64,000 bases of DNA. Source: Dryocola clanedunensis subsp. sulfonylureivorans (GTDB lineage: Bacteria; Pseudomonadota; Gammaproteobacteria; Enterobacterales; Enterobacteriaceae). The stretch covers positions 150,712 to 214,711 of the forward strand of contig NZ_JAERMU010000009.1 of the NCBI RefSeq assembly GCF_016756775.1, in the 5' to 3' direction. Numbering within the stretch: position 1 is the first letter of the stretch; each line of letters begins with the position of its first letter. Below, piece by piece: positions 17,959 to 27,483 of this stretch. A program made the translations under genes and the position numbers. A model generated the notes under the pieces. The model did not search any database and was not told the origin of the DNA. It was given only the letters and a program-made list of their open reading frames with translations.

Positions 17959-19236
17959 TTATTCACTGACAACCGGGCTACCCACGCCGCGGTTGTTGTA
18001 CTCCCACAGGCGGTTAGCTGCCGCGTCATTCAGATCACGCTTCTCGCTGATATTGCCAGCAAACGGGCGCTTAGAACCGGCTGCATCGCCCCACGGCTTA
18101 GCGGTATTGAAACCTTCGTTGATGGCGCTGTCACGGATAACAACCTGGCCGTTTGAAGTCTGACCCGCGGTGTAGCCATTTTCAGCGGCTTCCAGATCCC
18201 AGGCGCGTCCCAGCTGAGCGGTATTTTCGCCTGCTGCGGTAAAGCGGCTGTTGATGGCCAGGAAGCCATAGAACATGTTTGGCAGGGTTGCTGGTGCAAA
18301 GACATAGCCTTCTTTCGTGCGGCTATTAACCAGGTGGAATTCAGTTTTATCGAACACCACGGCACCCCGTCCGGCGACGACATCGACATCACCTTCGATA
18401 TAGCTGTTGGTGACCTGAGTACGAGTCTGACGGTTCGGTAACATGCGGTTCTGCACATCACTGTTAGTGACGAAGAACGTATTCTGACGCCCCAGCAGGT
18501 GCACATTGTTCAGCTGAACTTTGTCACCATCGGTGCGCAGGGCTACCGCCTGATGGTTACCCGCATCAACGCTGTCACCCAGGGTGTTGGCGATGGTCAG
18601 ATTCTGCATCTGTAAGCCAGTATTCTGCGACCACACTACGGCAGAACACATCACCCCAACGGTGGCAGCACGGCGGTTCTGACAGCTATCAAACATATAC
18701 CAGGCAGGTTTACCCGGCATGTATTTACCTGCTGGATTTACCGTATGGCGCCAGGTTGTAACGTCAAGCTCGGAGTCTAATGGCTGGGTGATTTTCACGT
18801 CGGCGGCATTGTCCGTGGTGCCATACAGGGTCACGCTTCCGGAAGATGCAGGGATGTAAACGGTACCCGGATACTCGCCCGGCTGAATGGCGATGTACTG
18901 GCGGGCGCTGCTGTGTTTTGCAATCGCGGCGTCAACCGCTGCCTGGATAGAGGTATGGGTCACGCCTTCGCCACCCGCAGCACCGACAACGTAATCAGGC
19001 TGCTGAGGAACACGAATTGAAGAAGGGGCCCATGGCGCCTCATCTTTATTCATGGAGGAGAAATAACGTGCTGGCACGAAGTTCTGCGCTTCATCTGCAG
19101 ACAGGATCGGACGGGACTGAGTACCCGGAGCCTCCTGCGTGGATGGACGGTCTTCGGGTGGCGTTGAGCTACATGCGCTCAAGGCTACGGCAAAAGCGAG
19201 CGCGGCGGCCCGACGAGTAACCGATAATGTATTCAA
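17959..19236 (-). CDS. ybhC: Outer-membrane lipoprotein YbhC (pectinesterase-fold acyl-CoA thioesterase)
   Basis: A 425-residue lipoprotein of the pectin methylesterase fold. The signal peptide ends in the lipobox LSAC (Cys near residue 22), followed by a linker rich in Ser, Pro and Thr. The beta-helix core includes LLGRQNTFFV and SYIEGDVDVVAGRGAVVFD, the region of the active-site aspartates. E. coli YbhC is an outer-membrane protein reported to have thioesterase rather than pectinesterase activity. It is a single gene with the terminator described above. Confidence 0.92.
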   Translation of the reverse strand: MNTLSVTRRAAALAFAVALSACSSTPPEDRPSTQEAPGTQSRPILSADEAQNFVPARYFSSMNKDEAPWAPSSIRVPQQPDYVVGAAGGEGVTHTSIQAAVDAAIAKHSSARQYIAIQPGEYPGTVYIPASSGSVTLYGTTDNAADVKITQPLDSELDVTTWRHTVNPAGKYMPGKPAWYMFDSCQNRRAATVGVMCSAVVWSQNTGLQMQNLTIANTLGDSVDAGNHQAVALRTDGDKVQLNNVHLLGRQNTFFVTNSDVQNRMLPNRQTRTQVTNSYIEGDVDVVAGRGAVVFDKTEFHLVNSRTKEGYVFAPATLPNMFYGFLAINSRFTAAGENTAQLGRAWDLEAAENGYTAGQTSNGQVVIRDSAINEGFNTAKPWGDAAGSKRPFAGNISEKRDLNDAAANRLWEYNNRGVGSPVVSE

Positions 19237-19351
19237 GGTTGCTCCTTGCTGTGCAAAGGTAAAAGAGGGGGGTTCCCAAGGCCTGCATTTTTATACTAAC
19301 TTGAGCGAAACGGGAAGCCGATTTACGTAATCGGCCTCATAAAAGATGGGA

Positions 19352-19828
19352 TTAGCTGAACATGGCGGTGATCGATGCGCTTCCTAACGCATGGAAATGC
19401 ACGTTAAAACCGACCATCGCACCAGAAGCATTTTCATCCACGTCCAGTTTTTCAACGTCCAGGGCGTGAACGGTAAAGATGTAGCGATGGGTCTCGCCCT
19501 TTGGCGGAGCCGCACCGCCGTATCCGGCTTTACCGAAGTCTGTGCGAGTCTGAACGGCGGGTTCAGGAAGCTCTGCCAGATCGGAACCCGCGCCCTGCGG
19601 CAACACGCGGGTATCGGCAGGCAGATTAGCCACCACCCAATGCCACCAGCCAGAACCAGTTGGTGCGTCAGGATCGTAGCAGGTGACAACAAAGCTTTTC
19701 GTTCCCGCAGGCACGTCGTCCCAGGCCAGATGAGGGGAAATATTGTCCCCTTCGTAACCCATACCGTTAAAGACATGGCGGGAGGGGAGTTTTTCACCCT
19801 CTTTGATGTCCTGACTGATCAGTTTCAT
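19352..19828 (-). CDS. ybhB: PEBP/RKIP-family protein YbhB
   Basis: A 158-residue cytosolic protein of the phosphatidylethanolamine-binding family, equal in length to E. coli YbhB. Conserved ligand-site motifs are CYDPDAPTGSGWWHWVV and the GETHRYIFTVHAL segment. E. coli YbhB is structurally known, but its physiological role is unclear. The ATG at 19828 (MKLISQDI) is used rather than one ten codons upstream because of the AGGAGCGGTTT ribosome region and the match to E. coli. Confidence 0.93.
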   Translation of the reverse strand: MKLISQDIKEGEKLPSRHVFNGMGYEGDNISPHLAWDDVPAGTKSFVVTCYDPDAPTGSGWWHWVVANLPADTRVLPQGAGSDLAELPEPAVQTRTDFGKAGYGGAAPPKGETHRYIFTVHALDVEKLDVDENASGAMVGFNVHFHALGSASITAMFS

Positions 19829-19893
19829 AAACCGCTCCTTGCAAGTGGAAAGATCCACAAAGTGTAGTGCATCCGTCCGGGGGTTGCAGACGG

Positions 19894-21183
19894 TTAACGT
19901 CTGAAAAACGCCGGGTTTTCTACGGCGGCGGCAACTGCGGCAATGAGCTTAGCCAGCTGCTCAGGGGTGATAACATAAGGCGGCATCAAATAGATAAGTC
20001 GGCCGAACGGGCGGATCCATACGCCTTGTTCAACGAAGAAGGCCTGGAGAGCCCCCATATCCACCGGATGGTGCGTTTCTACGACGCCAATGGCGCCAAG
20101 CACGCGAATATCTGCGACTTGCTCACAATCACGCAGGGGCCGTAGCCCGGATTTCAGCTGTTCTTCAATAGTCAGCACCTGCGCCTGCCAGTGGCTCTCC
20201 TCCAGCAGAGAGAGGCTCTCTGCGGCGACCGCGCAGGCCAGCGGATTACCCATGAAGGTGGGGCCGTGCATGAAGCATCCCGCTTCGCCATTACTGATAG
20301 TTTCAGCCACATCACGGGTGGCTATCGTGGCGGAAAGCGTCATGGTGCCGCCCGTCAGCGCTTTGCCCAGGCACATGATATCCGGTGCGATACCGGCGTG
20401 TTCGCAGGCAAAAAGTTTCCCGGTGCGCCCAAAGCCCGTGGCTATCTCATCGGCAATCAACAAAATGCCCTCACGGTCGCACATTTTGCGGATACGGCGC
20501 AGCCATTCAGGATGGTAAAAGCGCATGCCGCCGGCTCCCTGCACAACAGGCTCCAGAATCACGGCGGCAATCTCCTGGCGATGGGCTGCCATCAGGCGCG
20601 CAAAAGGCACGATGTCCATCTCATCCCAGTCATCTTCAAAGCCGCACTGCGGGGCAGGCGCGAACAGGTGCTCGGGTAAATAGCCCTGCCAGAGGCTGTG
20701 CATTGAGTTATCCGGATCGCAGACGGACATCGCGCCAAAAGTATCGCCGTGATAACCGTTGCGGAACGTCAGGAAGCGTTGGCGCGGCTGGCCTTTTGCA
20801 TGCCAGTACTGCAATGCCATTTTCATCGCTACTTCCACCGCCACGGATCCCGAATCGGCCAGGAACACGCATTCGAGTGGATCCGGCGTCATAGCGATCA
20901 GCTTCTGACACAGCGCCACAGCCGGAGGATGGGTGATGCCGCCAAACATGACGTGGGACATCCGGTCAATCTGCGTTTTCATCGCCTGGTTCAGGCGCGG
21001 ATGGTTATAGCCGTGAATCGCAGCCCACCAGGATGACATACCGTCCACCAACAGCCTGCCATCTGCTAGTTGCAGTTCACAGCCAGCGGCTGACACCACC
21101 GGGTAAACCGGTAGCGGCCGGGTCATGGACGTGTAGGGGTGCCAGATATGTTGTTGGTCGAATGTTAAATCAGCAGGCGTCAT
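19894..21183 (-). CDS. bioA: Adenosylmethionine-8-amino-7-oxononanoate aminotransferase
   Basis: PLP enzyme of biotin synthesis that transfers an amino group from S-adenosylmethionine to KAPA, giving DAPA. The 429 residues include the N-terminal HIWHPYTSM, active-site [13 protein letters not shown], the aspartate of [12 protein letters not shown] and the PLP lysine in [12 protein letters not shown] at 21183 matches E. coli MTTDDLAF. It diverges from bioBFCD, and both transcripts start in the shared BirA operator. Confidence 0.97.
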   Translation of the reverse strand: MTPADLTFDQQHIWHPYTSMTRPLPVYPVVSAAGCELQLADGRLLVDGMSSWWAAIHGYNHPRLNQAMKTQIDRMSHVMFGGITHPPAVALCQKLIAMTPDPLECVFLADSGSVAVEVAMKMALQYWHAKGQPRQRFLTFRNGYHGDTFGAMSVCDPDNSMHSLWQGYLPEHLFAPAPQCGFEDDWDEMDIVPFARLMAAHRQEIAAVILEPVVQGAGGMRFYHPEWLRRIRKMCDREGILLIADEIATGFGRTGKLFACEHAGIAPDIMCLGKALTGGTMTLSATIATRDVAETISNGEAGCFMHGPTFMGNPLACAVAAESLSLLEESHWQAQVLTIEEQLKSGLRPLRDCEQVADIRVLGAIGVVETHHPVDMGALQAFFVEQGVWIRPFGRLIYLMPPYVITPEQLAKLIAAVAAAVENPAFFRR

Positions 21184-21190
21184 AAGGTGA

Positions 21191-21226
21191 CTTGTAAACC
21201 ATTTTAAAAACATTTAGGTTTACAAG
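21191..21226. promoter_or_regulatory. BirA operator between bioA and bioBFCD
   Basis: Perfect inverted repeat CTTGTAAACC ... GGTTTACAAG, with 16 bases between the TTGTAAACC and GGTTTACAA cores. This is the known BirA site layout. Biotinoyl-AMP-bound BirA dimers would repress both divergent transcripts. Confidence 0.93.
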
Positions 21227-21272
21227 TATAACGTCAATCAACGGCTAACAACACCCCTTTTGGAGACGCCCG

Positions 21273-22313
21273 ATGGCTCACCACGCACGCTGGTCAATGT
21301 CGCAGGTCACTGCTTTATTTGAAAAACCTTTGCTGGATCTGCTTTTTGAAGCGCAGCAAATCCACCGTCAGCACTTCGACCCTCGCCATGTGCAGGTCAG
21401 TACGCTGCTGTCGATTAAAACGGGCGCCTGCCCGGAAGACTGTAAATATTGTCCGCAGAGCGCGCGCTATAAAACAGGGCTGGAATCGGAACGCCTGATG
21501 GAGGTGGAACAGGTTCTGGATTCCGCGCGTAAGGCCCGCAACGCAGGCTCCACCCGTTTCTGCATGGGCGCGGCGTGGAAGAATCCCAATGACCGCGATA
21601 TGCCTTATCTTGAACAAATGGTGCAGGGCGTCCGTGAAATGGGTCTTGAAACCTGTATGACGCTCGGCACGCTGACCGATGCCCAGGCGCAGCGGCTGGC
21701 GGCAGCGGGTCTGGACTACTACAACCATAACCTCGATACCTCACCGGAGTTCTACGGCAACATCATCACTACGCGAACCTACCAGGAACGTCTGGATACG
21801 CTGGGCAAAGTCCGCGACGCGGGCATAAAAGTCTGCTCCGGCGGGATTGTCGGGCTGGGTGAAACGGTAAAAGATCGGGCGGGCCTGCTGCTTCAGCTGG
21901 CGAACCTGCCGATGCCGCCGGAAAGCGTGCCTGTCAACATGCTGGTGAAAGTGAAGGGCACGCCGCTTGCGGATAACGACGACGTGGATGCCTTTGATTT
22001 TATTCGTACCATTGCGATTGCGCGCATCATGATGCCAACTTCCTTTGTGCGCCTTTCGGCAGGGCGCGAGCAGATGAGCGAGCAGACCCAGGCGATGTGC
22101 TTTATGGCCGGTGCAAACTCCATCTTCTATGGTTGCAAGCTACTGACCACGCCTAACCCGGAAGAAGATAAAGACGTCCAGCTGTTCCGCAAGCTGGGGC
22201 TGAACCCGCAGCAGACGGCCACGGAAACAGGGGATAACGAACAGCAACAGCAACTGGCAGCACAGCTGCTCAACGCTGACACCGACAAGTATTACAACGC
22301 GGCGGCGGTATGA
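21273..22313 (+). CDS. bioB: Biotin synthase BioB
   Basis: Radical SAM enzyme that inserts sulfur into dethiobiotin as the last step of biotin synthesis. The 346 residues contain the radical-[11 protein letters not shown] cluster motif at about residues 53-60 and the arginine of [10 protein letters not shown] near the auxiliary 2Fe-2S site. It is the first gene of bioBFCD, and bioF starts 4 bp before its stop codon. Confidence 0.97.
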   Translation: MAHHARWSMSQVTALFEKPLLDLLFEAQQIHRQHFDPRHVQVSTLLSIKTGACPEDCKYCPQSARYKTGLESERLMEVEQVLDSARKARNAGSTRFCMGAAWKNPNDRDMPYLEQMVQGVREMGLETCMTLGTLTDAQAQRLAAAGLDYYNHNLDTSPEFYGNIITTRTYQERLDTLGKVRDAGIKVCSGGIVGLGETVKDRAGLLLQLANLPMPPESVPVNMLVKVKGTPLADNDDVDAFDFIRTIAIARIMMPTSFVRLSAGREQMSEQTQAMCFMAGANSIFYGCKLLTTPNPEEDKDVQLFRKLGLNPQQTATETGDNEQQQQLAAQLLNADTDKYYNAAAV

Positions 22314-23464
22314 GCTGGCAGGCAAGAATTGAGCAGGCGCTTGCTGACCGTCGGAACAGCGACAGTTTCCGCACCCGACAGATAAACGATCGGGGAAACG
22401 GACGCTTTCTTACCAGTGGCGGCAGACAGCATCTTAACTTTTCCGGCAATGACTATCTGGGCCTCAGCCAGCATCCGGAAATTATCCGCGCCTGGCAAAC
22501 GGGCGCGGAAAAATACGGTGTCGGCAGCGGCGGCTCCGGGCACGTGACGGGTTTCAGCACCGCGCATCACCTGCTTGAGCAGGAGCTTGCCGACTGGCTC
22601 GGCTATCCCCGCGCGCTGCTGTTTATCTCGGGTTTTGCCGCAAACCAGGCTGTTATTACGGCCCTGGCGCAAAAACAAGATCGTATTCTGGCGGACAAGC
22701 TCAGCCACGCATCTCTTCTGGAAGCGGCCATGTTTAGCCCGGCGCAGCTGCGTCGCTTCATCCACAACGACGCTCAGTCGCTAAGCGGTCTTTTGAGACT
22801 CTCTGTGGAAGGCCTGCAGCTGGTGGTGACCGAGGGTGTGTTTAGTATGGACGGCGACCGGGCTCCGCTTAAAGAGATCGAGTCAGCCACTCGCGAGGCG
22901 AAGGGCTGGCTGATGGTGGATGATGCCCACGGCGTCGGTGTGCTGGGCGATCAAGGCAGGGGAAGCTGCGACCAGCAGCGGGTCAAACCGGACTTACTTG
23001 TCATCACTTTCGGCAAAGCATTTGGCGTAAGCGGTGCAGCAGTGTTGTGCAGCGAGAATACCGCTGATTATCTTTTGCAGTTTGCCCGCCATCTCATCTA
23101 CAGCACCGCCATGCCGCCCGCTCAGGCTACGGCTCTGTCAGCCGCTCTGAACGTCGTCCGCAAGGGGGATGAAATGCGCTCACGGCTGAGGGAGAACATC
23201 GCGCGGTTTCGGGAAGGGGCGGCGCGGCTGCCGCTCGCACTGATAGATTCCCAGACCGCTATTCAGCCGCTGATAGTTGGGGAAAACGCCCGCACGCTGG
23301 AGCTTGCAGCGGGAATGCGCGAGCGGGGTTTCTGGCTGACTGCCATTCGGCCACCGACAGTACCGAATGGCAGCGCGCGCCTGCGCGTCACGCTCACTGC
23401 CAGCCATACAAGCCGTGATATCGATACGTTACTGGAGGCGCTGTATGACGAAACCGGTGGATAA
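22310..23464 (+). CDS. bioF: 8-amino-7-oxononanoate synthase BioF
   Basis: PLP enzyme that condenses pimeloyl-ACP (or CoA) with alanine to KAPA. The 384 residues have the glycine-rich [19 protein letters not shown] motif, [11 protein letters not shown] with the PLP aspartate, and the Schiff-base lysine in [11 protein letters not shown]. It overlaps bioB by 4 bp and bioC by 20 bp. Confidence 0.97.
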   Translation: MSWQARIEQALADRRNSDSFRTRQINDRGNGRFLTSGGRQHLNFSGNDYLGLSQHPEIIRAWQTGAEKYGVGSGGSGHVTGFSTAHHLLEQELADWLGYPRALLFISGFAANQAVITALAQKQDRILADKLSHASLLEAAMFSPAQLRRFIHNDAQSLSGLLRLSVEGLQLVVTEGVFSMDGDRAPLKEIESATREAKGWLMVDDAHGVGVLGDQGRGSCDQQRVKPDLLVITFGKAFGVSGAAVLCSENTADYLLQFARHLIYSTAMPPAQATALSAALNVVRKGDEMRSRLRENIARFREGAARLPLALIDSQTAIQPLIVGENARTLELAAGMRERGFWLTAIRPPTVPNGSARLRVTLTASHTSRDIDTLLEALYDETGG

Positions 23465-24203
23465 ACTCGCCGTGGCAAAGGCATTTGGACGCGCCGCAAC
23501 CACGTACGACGACTACGCCGGTCTACAGCGGCTAAGCGGCAATTATCTGCTAAGCCGTCTGGCCGGGCGCCCGGCGAAAAAAGTACTGGATGCAGGCTGT
23601 GGAACCGGTTGGTTTAGCCGTTACTGGCAGGCCCAGGGCAGCAGTGTGATGGCATTGGATCTTTCTGTAACCATGCTCAATCAGGCTCGGGATAATCAGG
23701 TTGCGCAGTTTTACCTCGAAGGCGATATCGAATCTCTCCCCCTGGCGGACGAGCAGATCGATCTTGCCTGGAGCAACCTGGCCATCCAGTGGTGCCATGA
23801 TTTACGACGTGGATTGAGCGAGCTGTATCGGGTTACCAGCCCCGGCGGATGCATTGCTTTTACGACGCTTGCCGCAGGTTCACTGCCGGAGCTGCATGCA
23901 GCCTGGCAGGCTGTGGATGAGCGACCACACGCCAATGCGTTCCTGTCTTATAGCGAGATAGAAGCCGCCTGTGGCGGTTGGCGAACATCGTTGCACCTTG
24001 AAGAGATAACCCAGTCTTTCCCGGATGTGATGAGTGCCATGCGAACCCTGAAAGGTGTGGGTGCCACGCACCTGCACGATGGACGCACCAATGCGCTGAT
24101 GACTCGCCAGCAATTACAGCGTTTGAGCCTTGCCTGGCCGCAAAAAAACGGTGAATTTCCGTTAACCTGGCGGCTCGTTTCTGGAGTCATAGAACGTGAT
24201 TAA
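23445..24203 (+). CDS. bioC: Malonyl-ACP O-methyltransferase BioC
   Basis: SAM methyltransferase that methylates malonyl-ACP so that fatty acid synthase can build the pimeloyl chain. The 252 residues have motif [14 protein letters not shown], motif [11 protein letters not shown] and the BioC-typical [14 protein letters not shown] at 23445 is taken because it matches the family N-terminus ([12 protein letters not shown]); it lies inside the end of bioF. Sequence identity to E. coli BioC is visibly lower than for BioB or BioF, especially in residues 25-75. Confidence 0.95.
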   Translation: MTKPVDKLAVAKAFGRAATTYDDYAGLQRLSGNYLLSRLAGRPAKKVLDAGCGTGWFSRYWQAQGSSVMALDLSVTMLNQARDNQVAQFYLEGDIESLPLADEQIDLAWSNLAIQWCHDLRRGLSELYRVTSPGGCIAFTTLAAGSLPELHAAWQAVDERPHANAFLSYSEIEAACGGWRTSLHLEEITQSFPDVMSAMRTLKGVGATHLHDGRTNALMTRQQLQRLSLAWPQKNGEFPLTWRLVSGVIERD

Positions 24204-24879
24204 AAAATGGTTTGTTACCGGCACGGACACGGAGGTCGGTAAAACGATTGCCAGCTGCGCATTACTACAGGCTGCAGCCATGGCGGGCTACCGGACGGCA
24301 GGCTACAAGCCAGTTGCTTCGGGCAGTGAAATGACGCCGGAAGGGATTCGCAATGGTGATGCGCTGGCCTTACAGCGCAACAGCAATCAGTTACTCCGCT
24401 ATGAACAGGTCAATCCGGTGGCATTTCTGGAGCCGACTTCGCCGCACATCATCAGCGCGGATGAGGGCAGGCCCATTGAGCTCTCTACGCTCTCAACGGG
24501 CCTGAACGAACTGTGCCTTTTGGCAGATTGGGTACAGGTAGAAGGTGCCGGAGGCTGGTTCACACCTCTCTCAGAAACCACCACTTTTGCTGACTGGGTC
24601 GTTGCGGAGCAGCTTCCGGTGATTCTGGTCGTGGGGGTAAAGCTGGGTTGCATCAACCATGCAGTATTAACTGCGCAGGCAGTGCAGAATGCAGGTTTGT
24701 CGCTGGCTGGTTGGATAGCAAACGACGTACAGCCCGCCGGCAAACGTCACACAGAATATATGGCAACCCTAAAGCGTATGCTGTCCGCACCGCTGCTGGG
24801 TGAAATCCCCTATCTGTCCGTGTTGGACGAAAAGACTTCCCTGGGCCACTATCTGGATTTATCTCCTTTTACGAACTGA
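24196..24879 (+). CDS. bioD: Dethiobiotin synthetase BioD
   Basis: ATP-dependent carboxylase closing the ureido ring of dethiobiotin from DAPA and CO2. The 227 residues begin with the P-loop FVTGTDTEVGKT and contain VEGAGGWFTPLSE. The start is GTG, overlapping the end of bioC by 8 bp, and is the only start that keeps the P-loop spacing. It is the last gene of the operon. A hairpin with 9-bp arms (CGCCCGAAT/ATTCGGGCG, 24908-24929) follows but lacks a T-run. Confidence 0.96.
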   Translation: MIKKWFVTGTDTEVGKTIASCALLQAAAMAGYRTAGYKPVASGSEMTPEGIRNGDALALQRNSNQLLRYEQVNPVAFLEPTSPHIISADEGRPIELSTLSTGLNELCLLADWVQVEGAGGWFTPLSETTTFADWVVAEQLPVILVVGVKLGCINHAVLTAQAVQNAGLSLAGWIANDVQPAGKRHTEYMATLKRMLSAPLLGEIPYLSVLDEKTSLGHYLDLSPFTN

Positions 24880-25052
24880 ATCGCACTTTTTAGTGGCTTC
24901 CCTGCAACGCCCGAATAGATATTCGGGCGATATTTCAGAAATTTCTCCTCCTCAAAAACAACGCTTCTTCGCCTGAGCAATAACAGATAAATTAACGTCA
25001 TCTTTTGGTTGTCATGTGAAAACCATTGTGGGATATTAATAAGGAGATTTCT

Positions 25053-25313
25053 ATGGCGCGTCGAGCACATCCAGATAAGGACATCGAAGCCGCATTAACC
25101 TACGCGGAAAGTCAGGGCTGGCGGGTATTACCCGGAGGTGCGCACTGCTGGGGGAAAATGTACTGCCCGTGGAATGACAAAACCTGCCGCTGCGGTGAGT
25201 TTTGCATTAGCTGCATCTGGGGCACGCCTCGCAGCGCGCGGAACCACGCCAGGCTGATAAGGCGTGTCGTGGACAAGTGCAGTCTGGATGCAACGACGGC
25301 AGTAAGACATTAA
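25053..25313 (+). CDS. Small HicA-like protein (putative toxin)
   Basis: An 86-residue protein of unknown function. ATG at 25053 has AAGGAG 8 bp upstream. Its core (EAALTYAESQGWRVLPGGAHCWGK split over residues 11-34) recalls the HicA RNA-binding fold: a helix, a GW turn, then a GSH-like motif, here GGAH. A cysteine-rich region with CPW, CRCGEFCISC follows and could bind metal. A second gene starts 17 bp downstream. E. coli has neither gene between bioD and uvrB. The toxin idea is inference from the motif and the pairing. Confidence 0.6.
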   Translation: MARRAHPDKDIEAALTYAESQGWRVLPGGAHCWGKMYCPWNDKTCRCGEFCISCIWGTPRSARNHARLIRRVVDKCSLDATTAVRH

Positions 25314-25329
25314 ATCCAAGGAGATAAGC

Positions 25330-25851
25330 ATGTCAGAATTCAGTTTTACGCTGATCTTTACCCTGCCAACAGATAACCAGGATCCGGCTTGCTGGGTAGA
25401 GGCATTGGGGGCAAACGGCTGTGACGACGCGCTGATTGGCATCGGTGTCACCGGGCGAATTGCGCTGGATTTCATCCGCGAAGCACCCACAGCGGCAGCG
25501 GCTGTCGTGTCAGCTATTGAGGATGCCAAACGCACGCTTCGCGGCGCAAAACTTGTCGAGGTCACGCCAGACCTGGTGGGGTTAACCGATATCGCCGAGC
25601 TGCTGGGCTATTCCCGGCAGTACATGCGCAAAGTCATGGTGAATCGCGCAGCGTTTCCTGCCCCGGTGCACGATGGAAAAACAGCGCTATGGCATCTTGA
25701 CTCTGTCCTGCGCTGGCTGCGCGAAAACAAAATTTCGAATGTACCGCTACCCTTGCTTGAACTTGCCGCCGTTACCCGGCAGTGCAACCTGCAGCGTGAG
25801 CTTGCGTCACTGGACAGCACGCTGCAACACGAGCTTGGTAAGCTGCACTAA
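25330..25851 (+). CDS. HTH-domain partner of the HicA-like protein
   Basis: A 173-residue protein whose C-terminal half has an excisionase/AlpA-like winged helix: DLVGLTDIAELLGYSRQYMRKVM followed by FPAPVHDGKTALWHLDSVLRWL, at about residues 82-136. The N-terminal 75 residues (FTLIFTLPTDNQDPACWVEAL...) are an alpha/beta segment I do not recognise. It has a strong ribosome site (AAGGAG). It may be a DNA-binding antitoxin or autoregulator of the pair. Not HicB, which is shorter and has a different fold order. Confidence 0.6.
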   Translation: MSEFSFTLIFTLPTDNQDPACWVEALGANGCDDALIGIGVTGRIALDFIREAPTAAAAVVSAIEDAKRTLRGAKLVEVTPDLVGLTDIAELLGYSRQYMRKVMVNRAAFPAPVHDGKTALWHLDSVLRWLRENKISNVPLPLLELAAVTRQCNLQRELASLDSTLQHELGKLH

Positions 25852-25900
25852 TGACAGGTTATCGGGTGAAAAAGCCGCGGCAGCAGCCCCCCTGTCAGGG

Positions 25901-26611
25901 TTAAGGCATCATCCAGTTTGACACCAGCTTCTCATCCAGCTGCTCGGCTTTACCCTGAGCAACATTGCGACCACGATGTAAAAGACAGAAGCGATCCGCG
26001 ACACGGTGAATGAACGATAACCGCTGCTCCACGAGCAAAATCGTCAGGCCAAAATCACGGTTCAGGCGGCGAACGATACCGCTCAGCTCGTGGATAAAAC
26101 GTTGCCCGCTTCCTGGCGTCGGTTCATCAAGGATCAGCAGCTTTGGCTCCGTCACCAGAGCTCTTGCCAGGGCGAGCCGCTGCTGCGAATCATATTGCAG
26201 TTCCCCCCCTCTGACGTGTCGCAGGGAATAGAGCTCGGGGAAAAGCTGATAGACCATATCGGGGATAGCCCTGGCGTGCTCGTTACCTGCCAGCAGCGCA
26301 ATCTGCAGATTCTCCTCGACGCTGAGCTGGGAAAATAGACGGCGCTCCTGGGCAACATAGCTTATTCCCAGAGCCGCACGATCTTCAATGGGTCTGGCCA
26401 GCAGGTCCTGGGGCGGCTGTCCTGCCTCGTTCCAGGTGATGCTGCCGCTCTCCACTGGCAGATAACCGGTAATACAGTTCATCAGCGTGGTCTTGCCCAT
26501 TCCTGGGGCGCCCAGCAGGCAGGTACATTCTCCTTTCGTCAGCTCCAGATCGAAGTTCCACAGGATATGCTTCTCGCCATAAAACTGATTAACAGCGCGT
26601 AAACTCAACAT
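25901..26611 (-). CDS. Orphan UrtE-like ABC ATPase with degenerate signature
   Basis: A 236-residue ABC ATPase closest in pattern to UrtE/LivF, the second ATPase of urea and branched-chain amino acid importers. Walker A is GAPGMGKTT, the Q-loop is SYVAQERRLF and Walker B is LLILDEPTPG. The signature normally LSGGQ reads LQYDSQ here, in GGELQYDSQQRLALARAL, so ATP hydrolysis may be impaired. No permease or binding-protein gene is adjacent. A sigma-54-type promoter and an NtrC-like site precede it. It may be the remnant of a urtABCDE operon. Confidence 0.75.
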   Translation of the reverse strand: MLSLRAVNQFYGEKHILWNFDLELTKGECTCLLGAPGMGKTTLMNCITGYLPVESGSITWNEAGQPPQDLLARPIEDRAALGISYVAQERRLFSQLSVEENLQIALLAGNEHARAIPDMVYQLFPELYSLRHVRGGELQYDSQQRLALARALVTEPKLLILDEPTPGSGQRFIHELSGIVRRLNRDFGLTILLVEQRLSFIHRVADRFCLLHRGRNVAQGKAEQLDEKLVSNWMMP

Positions 26612-26740
26612 GCGTCAGCTCCTCACGACAGGGTAAACAGATAAAGCCAATAGTCGGGCTGTTGGCGGGCAATGAACCCATGACACTCAGGCTTCCTGCA
26701 TCTCTCCCGAAGGAGGGGGTGAGTTCCTCTGTGTAAGCAG

Positions 26741-26756
26741 TGCAATTATCTTGCCA
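26741..26756 (-). promoter_or_regulatory. Candidate sigma-54 promoter of the UrtE-like gene
   Basis: On the minus strand TGGCAAG-ATAA-TTGCA, against the consensus TGGCACG-N4-TTGCA (one mismatch, exact spacing). It lies 130 bp before the gene start and implies RpoN-dependent, nitrogen-controlled expression. Confidence 0.65.
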
Positions 26757-26851
26757 TCTCCTGTAAGGAGAGGCAGAACAGGCCAGGTTTGGGAATAGCC
26801 TTATAAATCTGGGGAGGGGAAAGCCGCTGTCTCATACCGAACCGTTCCGGT

Positions 26852-26866
26852 GCACTCTGTCAGTGC
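26852..26866. promoter_or_regulatory. NtrC-like upstream activator site
   Basis: Dyad GCAC-N7-GTGC, the NtrC core arrangement of glnA, about 100 bp upstream of the sigma-54 promoter on the same transcript. The distance suits an enhancer site. Confidence 0.5.
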
Positions 26867-27388
26867 CTGACTCTTCTCAATTTTGGTGCAGAAGAGTGCT
26901 CGGGTGAGCGGGATATATCCCGAATTTGTGAGCCGCCTCAAGCTGCCCGCTCGCGGTAAAAAAGGCGAACTTAATGGAAAAAAAATCCCGAAAATTTTTT
27001 TTCAGGGTAAAAATACGGTTTGTGTGGATTTTTGCGAGCGGCTACCCAAAAGGCCTGGATGCACTTATCCACTATTCCTGTGGATAACCTTGTGCATTAG
27101 AGTTAGAAAACTATCGGTGAACGAGAGCGGGCGCGGCTTGCGCGCGGATTGGCGCGAAACCGGTCTTTTGTGGAAAGTTGTTTAAATTTAGATGGTTAGA
27201 TAAAAGCAATCCGTGTAAGAAAAGTGTCAAATATCCATCACTCACTTTCATTACACTGCTTGACAAATGTTAAATGCCAAAAAAATCTGGGGATAACCCC
27301 TGAAGGCCAGTGATAAATTCCGCAGTTGATGAAATTGCACGCAAAGCACGCCATTATTTGGTGGCGTAATGGACATACGGGAAGTTGG
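26867..27388. other. Long gene-free region before uvrB
   Basis: No convincing gene. It contains an A-run/T-run inverted repeat near 26975-27000, and two DnaA-box matches: TTATCCAC at 27065-27072 and TGTGGATAA at 27079-27087 in opposite orientation. A TTGACA lies in the segment just after 27260. In E. coli an upstream uvrB promoter is associated with DnaA sites, and the same arrangement seems kept. An ORF starting at 26883 has no ribosome site and no recognisable features. Confidence 0.55.
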
Positions 27389-27408
27389 AACTGGTTTTTC
27401 ATCCAGTA
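27389..27408. promoter_or_regulatory. LexA (SOS) box of uvrB
   Basis: AACTGGTTTTTCATCCAGTA has the required CTG-N10-CAG spacing and is close to the E. coli uvrB SOS box. It lies 75 bp before the uvrB start. Confidence 0.88.
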
Positions 27409-27483
27409 TTAATGACTGGCAAAAATTCCTGTGGCGAGTAAAATTATCCTCCGGCCCGCGAGTTCTTCACCAGGTAGCCCCGC

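Noticed and set aside
26883..27185. 100-codon ORF upstream of uvrB
   Set aside because: No ribosome site, odd composition, crosses the A/T inverted repeat and the DnaA boxes; no recognisable feature.
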